A model generated the notes under the pieces. The model was not told where the DNA came from, ran no database searches, and worked only from the letters and a program-made list of their open reading frames with translations. The translations under genes were made by a program, and so were the position numbers. DNA of 6,611 bases from Candidatus Mcinerneyibacteriota bacterium (lineage in GTDB: Bacteria; AUK180; JAQVHJ01): assembly GCA_030630935.1 (NCBI GenBank), contig DAOVMD010000174.1:1-6611 (forward strand), read 5' to 3'. Each line of letters begins with the position of its first letter. The first letter of the stretch is position 1. Shown one piece after another: positions 5,329-6,611 of this stretch.

Positions 5329-6611
5329 TTATAAACCCGGGTTATAATGGTTAAACCAGATCTGGAAATTCAAAAGGATCCATAGAAATGGAGAATGGTT
5401 AAATCGACCACTTAAAAATTCGTTTATCATTTCATTCACTTTATCAGCTTTTATAATTTCATGTTTCTTCAAGTTATTTGGAGATAAAATATCTAACAAA
5501 TATCCTCTGAAATCATTCAATAACCAACTCTTAATTGGCGGAGAGAACCCTTGTTTTTTTCTATAGATAAACTCGTGTGGAAAATATTCTTCAAGTGCCT
5601 TCTTCGGGATAATTTTCTGAATACCATTTTGCATTTTCAACTGTGAATTAATATTTAAAGCAAACCGAACAAAGTTATTATCCAGGAATGGAGCTCTAAC
5701 TTCAATCGAATTTGACATTGCTGTAATATCAACTTTTGGCAGGAGAGTATTCGCGAGGGGTAATTTTATATCTGTATAGAAAACTTTATCCATCAAATCG
5801 TCAGCGTTATTTGAATTAAAAATCCTTGAGTATAATTCAAATGGAGTTTCATCAATCTTTTTAAAAATTTCTTGATTTAAAATATCTTTACATATACTGC
5901 CATAATAAAAAGTCCTTGAGAGAGGATAAATTTTACGTTTCAAATGTGCAGAAATATAAGCTTGCCTGATTTTTTTATTAACTCTTTCATTCAGTTTAAT
6001 TTGATTTAACAAACATAGTATCGGAAGAAACGGGATTAAGAATTTATTTAAACTAAAAGCTTTCTTAACCTGACTATATGTATCGTATCCGCCAAACATC
6101 TCATCCCCACCGTCTCCTGAAATTGCAACCGTAATATTTTTTGAGACTGCCTTAGAAATATAATATGTTGGGATAGCAGAAGTATCAGCAAATGGTTCCC
6201 CGAAATTAGCTATCAACTCTTCAATCACGGAGATTGAGACGGGATCAAGAATCAATTCAGTATGTTCAGTTTTGAATTTATCAGCAACTTGTCTTGCCCA
6301 TTTTATTTCGTTGTTAGGTTTATCTTTGAACCCAATTGAAAAGGTTTTTATACCCGCCTTTCCTAACCTGTGTAATGCTGTAACAATTACAGCTGAATCA
6401 ACTCCCCCTGAAAGGAATACCCCTATCGGTACGTCTGAAATCAATCGATATTTTACTGCCGATTCAAGCTCTGACCAGAACCTGTTAACTAAGTCTTGAA
6501 TACTATTAAACTCAACTTTATCATCGAAATTAAGAATTGAATATTCCTCAATTGTAATCTTATTATTTTTAAACTTTAAGAATGAACCGGGAGATAACTT
6601 AGTCACATCTT
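5329..6611 (-). CDS. asnB: asparagine synthase (glutamine-hydrolysing), synthetase domain, 5' end outside window
   Basis: The frame is open through the window edge, so this is the C-terminal part of a longer protein. The first visible residues (VTKLSPGSFLKF) match the linker at the end of the class II glutaminase domain of AsnB, normally some 190 residues in; the GTG at 6604-6606 is thus not a true start. Numbering from that GTG, the ATP-pyrophosphatase loop is LSGGVDSAV (65-73), followed by SGDGGDEMFGGY (163-174), SIEVRAPFLD (300-309) and KKQGFSPPIKSWL (350-362), all typical of the synthetase domain. The full enzyme uses glutamine and ATP to turn aspartate into asparagine. In sugar loci, relatives such as WbpS are thought to amidate uronic acids, which fits this context but is inference. 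It is the first visible gene of the operon and abuts the GT4 gene with no gap. Confidence 0.93.
   Translation of the reverse strand, partial: DVTKLSPGSFLKFKNNKITIEEYSILNFDDKVEFNSIQDLVNRFWSELESAVKYRLISDVPIGVFLSGGVDSAVIVTALHRLGKAGIKTFSIGFKDKPNNEIKWARQVADKFKTEHTELILDPVSISVIEELIANFGEPFADTSAIPTYYISKAVSKNITVAISGDGGDEMFGGYDTYSQVKKAFSLNKFLIPFLPILCLLNQIKLNERVNKKIRQAYISAHLKRKIYPLSRTFYYGSICKDILNQEIFKKIDETPFELYSRIFNSNNADDLMDKVFYTDIKLPLANTLLPKVDITAMSNSIEVRAPFLDNNFVRFALNINSQLKMQNGIQKIIPKKALEEYFPHEFIYRKKQGFSPPIKSWLLNDFRGYLLDILSPNNLKKHEIIKADKVNEMINEFLSGRFNHSPFLWILLNFQIWFNHYNPGL

Noticed and set aside
6272-6499. 75-codon open frame on the plus strand
   Set aside because: It lies wholly antisense to the conserved synthetase domain of the asparagine synthase gene (covering the SGGVDS region) and has no recognisable domain.
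6604-6606. GTG as the start of the asparagine synthase gene
   Set aside because: The frame stays open to the window edge, and the first residues match the interior linker after a glutaminase domain, so the gene is cut by the window and does not start there.

Overview
This 6.6 kb window is an AT-rich bacterial segment (roughly a third G+C by eye) carrying part of a surface-polysaccharide or glycoconjugate locus. The genes use the standard code, recognisable Shine-Dalgarno sites and tight gene packing. The sequence alone does not settle the phylum. No rRNA, tRNA, mobile element or CRISPR array is visible, and nothing marks the segment as a phage or plasmid.

Layout: positions 1-301 are mostly intergenic. 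They hold a possible 24-codon gene tail (2-76), two short heptanucleotide tandem repeats (84-97 and 133-167), a perfect 9-bp hairpin (165-185) and a sigma70-like promoter (253-281) with a Shine-Dalgarno site. That promoter serves the only complete plus-strand gene, a membrane-anchored SGNH/GDSL-type hydrolase (302-1438). Its 3' end overlaps by 6 bases the 3' end of a minus-strand operon that fills the rest of the window.

The minus-strand operon reads, in transcription order: asparagine synthase of the AsnB type (C-terminal part only; its glutaminase domain lies beyond 6611), a GT4-type glycosyltransferase, an alkaline-phosphatase-superfamily phosphoesterase of the COG3379 type, and a second glycosyltransferase. 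The junctions are 0 nt (TAAATG), an 8-nt overlap (ATGGGTAA), and a 10-nt gap in which the Shine-Dalgarno site overlaps the upstream stop codon. One polycistronic mRNA with translational coupling is therefore likely; its promoter is outside the window.

How the genes may work together (inference): the two glycosyltransferases add sugars to a cytoplasmic lipid-linked glycan. The AsnB-type enzyme could supply asparagine or, as in some O-antigen loci, amidate a uronic acid sugar. The COG3379 protein could handle a phosphoryl or lipid-phosphate group. The SGNH protein could act on ester substituents outside the inner membrane. I see no obviously new system. The points most worth checking are the phosphoesterase locked into a glycosyltransferase operon, the Asp-to-Asn change in the SGNH catalytic block, the reciprocal stop-codon overlap of the convergent genes, and the heptad repeats with hairpin upstream.
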